A DNA stretch of 14,272 bases from RGIG3077 sp045541475. Its GTDB lineage: Bacteria > Bacillota > Clostridia > Oscillospirales > Ruminococcaceae. Below the pieces are notes generated by a model, which did not search any database, had not been told where the DNA came from, and saw only the letters and a program-made list of their open reading frames with translations. The stretch is from positions 1 to 14,272 of the forward strand of contig JAZQJI010000010.1 in NCBI GenBank assembly GCA_045541475.1. The letters are read 5' to 3'. Position numbers and translations under genes: made by a program. Position 1 is the first letter of the stretch. Every line of letters starts with the position of its first letter. Below are positions 14,203 through 14,272 of the stretch, one piece after another.

Positions 14203-14272
14203 ATGTTATCGGCATTTCTTGCGTTGATTGATTCCGAATCTGACAAGCACAAATTTGAACAGATATATTTCA
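14203..14272 (+). CDS. ECF-like sigma factor, N-terminal start (cut by the window edge)
   Basis: Only the first 23 codons are visible: MLSAFLALIDSESDKHKFEQ followed by IYF. This 'ALID…KFEQIYF' start is characteristic of the region 2 N terminus of Clostridial ECF-like sigma factors, which normally continues with a YRxLMYYVA helix. The start is ATG 14203, with a weak GGTG (14193-14196); an in-frame GTG at 14194 is an alternative. A promoter lies directly upstream. It is probably the first gene of another sigma/regulator pair, like the one cut at the left edge. Confidence 0.65.
   Translation, partial: MLSAFLALIDSESDKHKFEQIYF

Noticed and set aside
14043..14231. 62-residue plus-strand frame containing a zinc-ribbon-like MIFCKKCGEK
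   Set aside because: It starts at a TTG without a ribosome binding site, spans the TTGAAA/TAAGAT promoter and overlaps the sigma-factor start in another frame. Only one CxxC is present and the frame ends at once.

Overview
The window looks like accessory chromosome of a spore-forming, AT-rich Gram-positive gut or rumen Clostridium relative, most like Ruminococcus/Oscillospiraceae. The grounds are type I dockerins with paired calcium loops, a BspA-type leucine-rich-repeat surface protein, DUF4367-type membrane regulators beside sigma factors, strong AGGAGG ribosome binding sites, and an alpha/beta-type small acid-soluble spore protein. The organism call is an inference from gene content.

Layout. 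1-141 is the end of an ECF-like sigma factor, closed by a terminator. 275-1831 holds a DUF4367 membrane protein, a small secreted protein and what looks like a decayed, leaderless relative of it. 1885-2738 is a promoter/leader block driving a secreted cohesin-like plus dockerin protein. 2950-9806 is the centre of the window: a 2184-residue, WapA-like secreted RHS/YD-repeat protein whose C terminus is a HINT autoprocessing domain followed by a 67-residue HicA-type toxin, with a HicB-like protein immediately downstream as the probable immunity partner. 9822-11141 is an orphan RHS core plus an alternative C-terminal tip, without a convincing start. It is followed by a 57-residue two-helix membrane protein that may be its immunity protein. 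11322-11632 carries two GC-rich hairpins and a second copy of the dockerin-gene promoter block. 11633-13573 is a secreted LRR_5 protein ending in a dockerin. 13709-13957 (minus strand) is the spore protein. The right edge is a promoter and the first codons of a second sigma factor.

How the parts fit. The RHS locus reads as a polymorphic toxin system with an expressed tip (HicA) and a stored tip, linked by a 653-bp direct repeat of about 96% identity. One crossover in the repeat would swap the tips in frame and discard hicA/hicB. The two dockerin genes on either side share a similar ~97-bp upstream block and are probably co-regulated, which suggests a common surface-assembly programme. Everything between the two sigma genes except the spore protein encodes or supports secreted or surface proteins.
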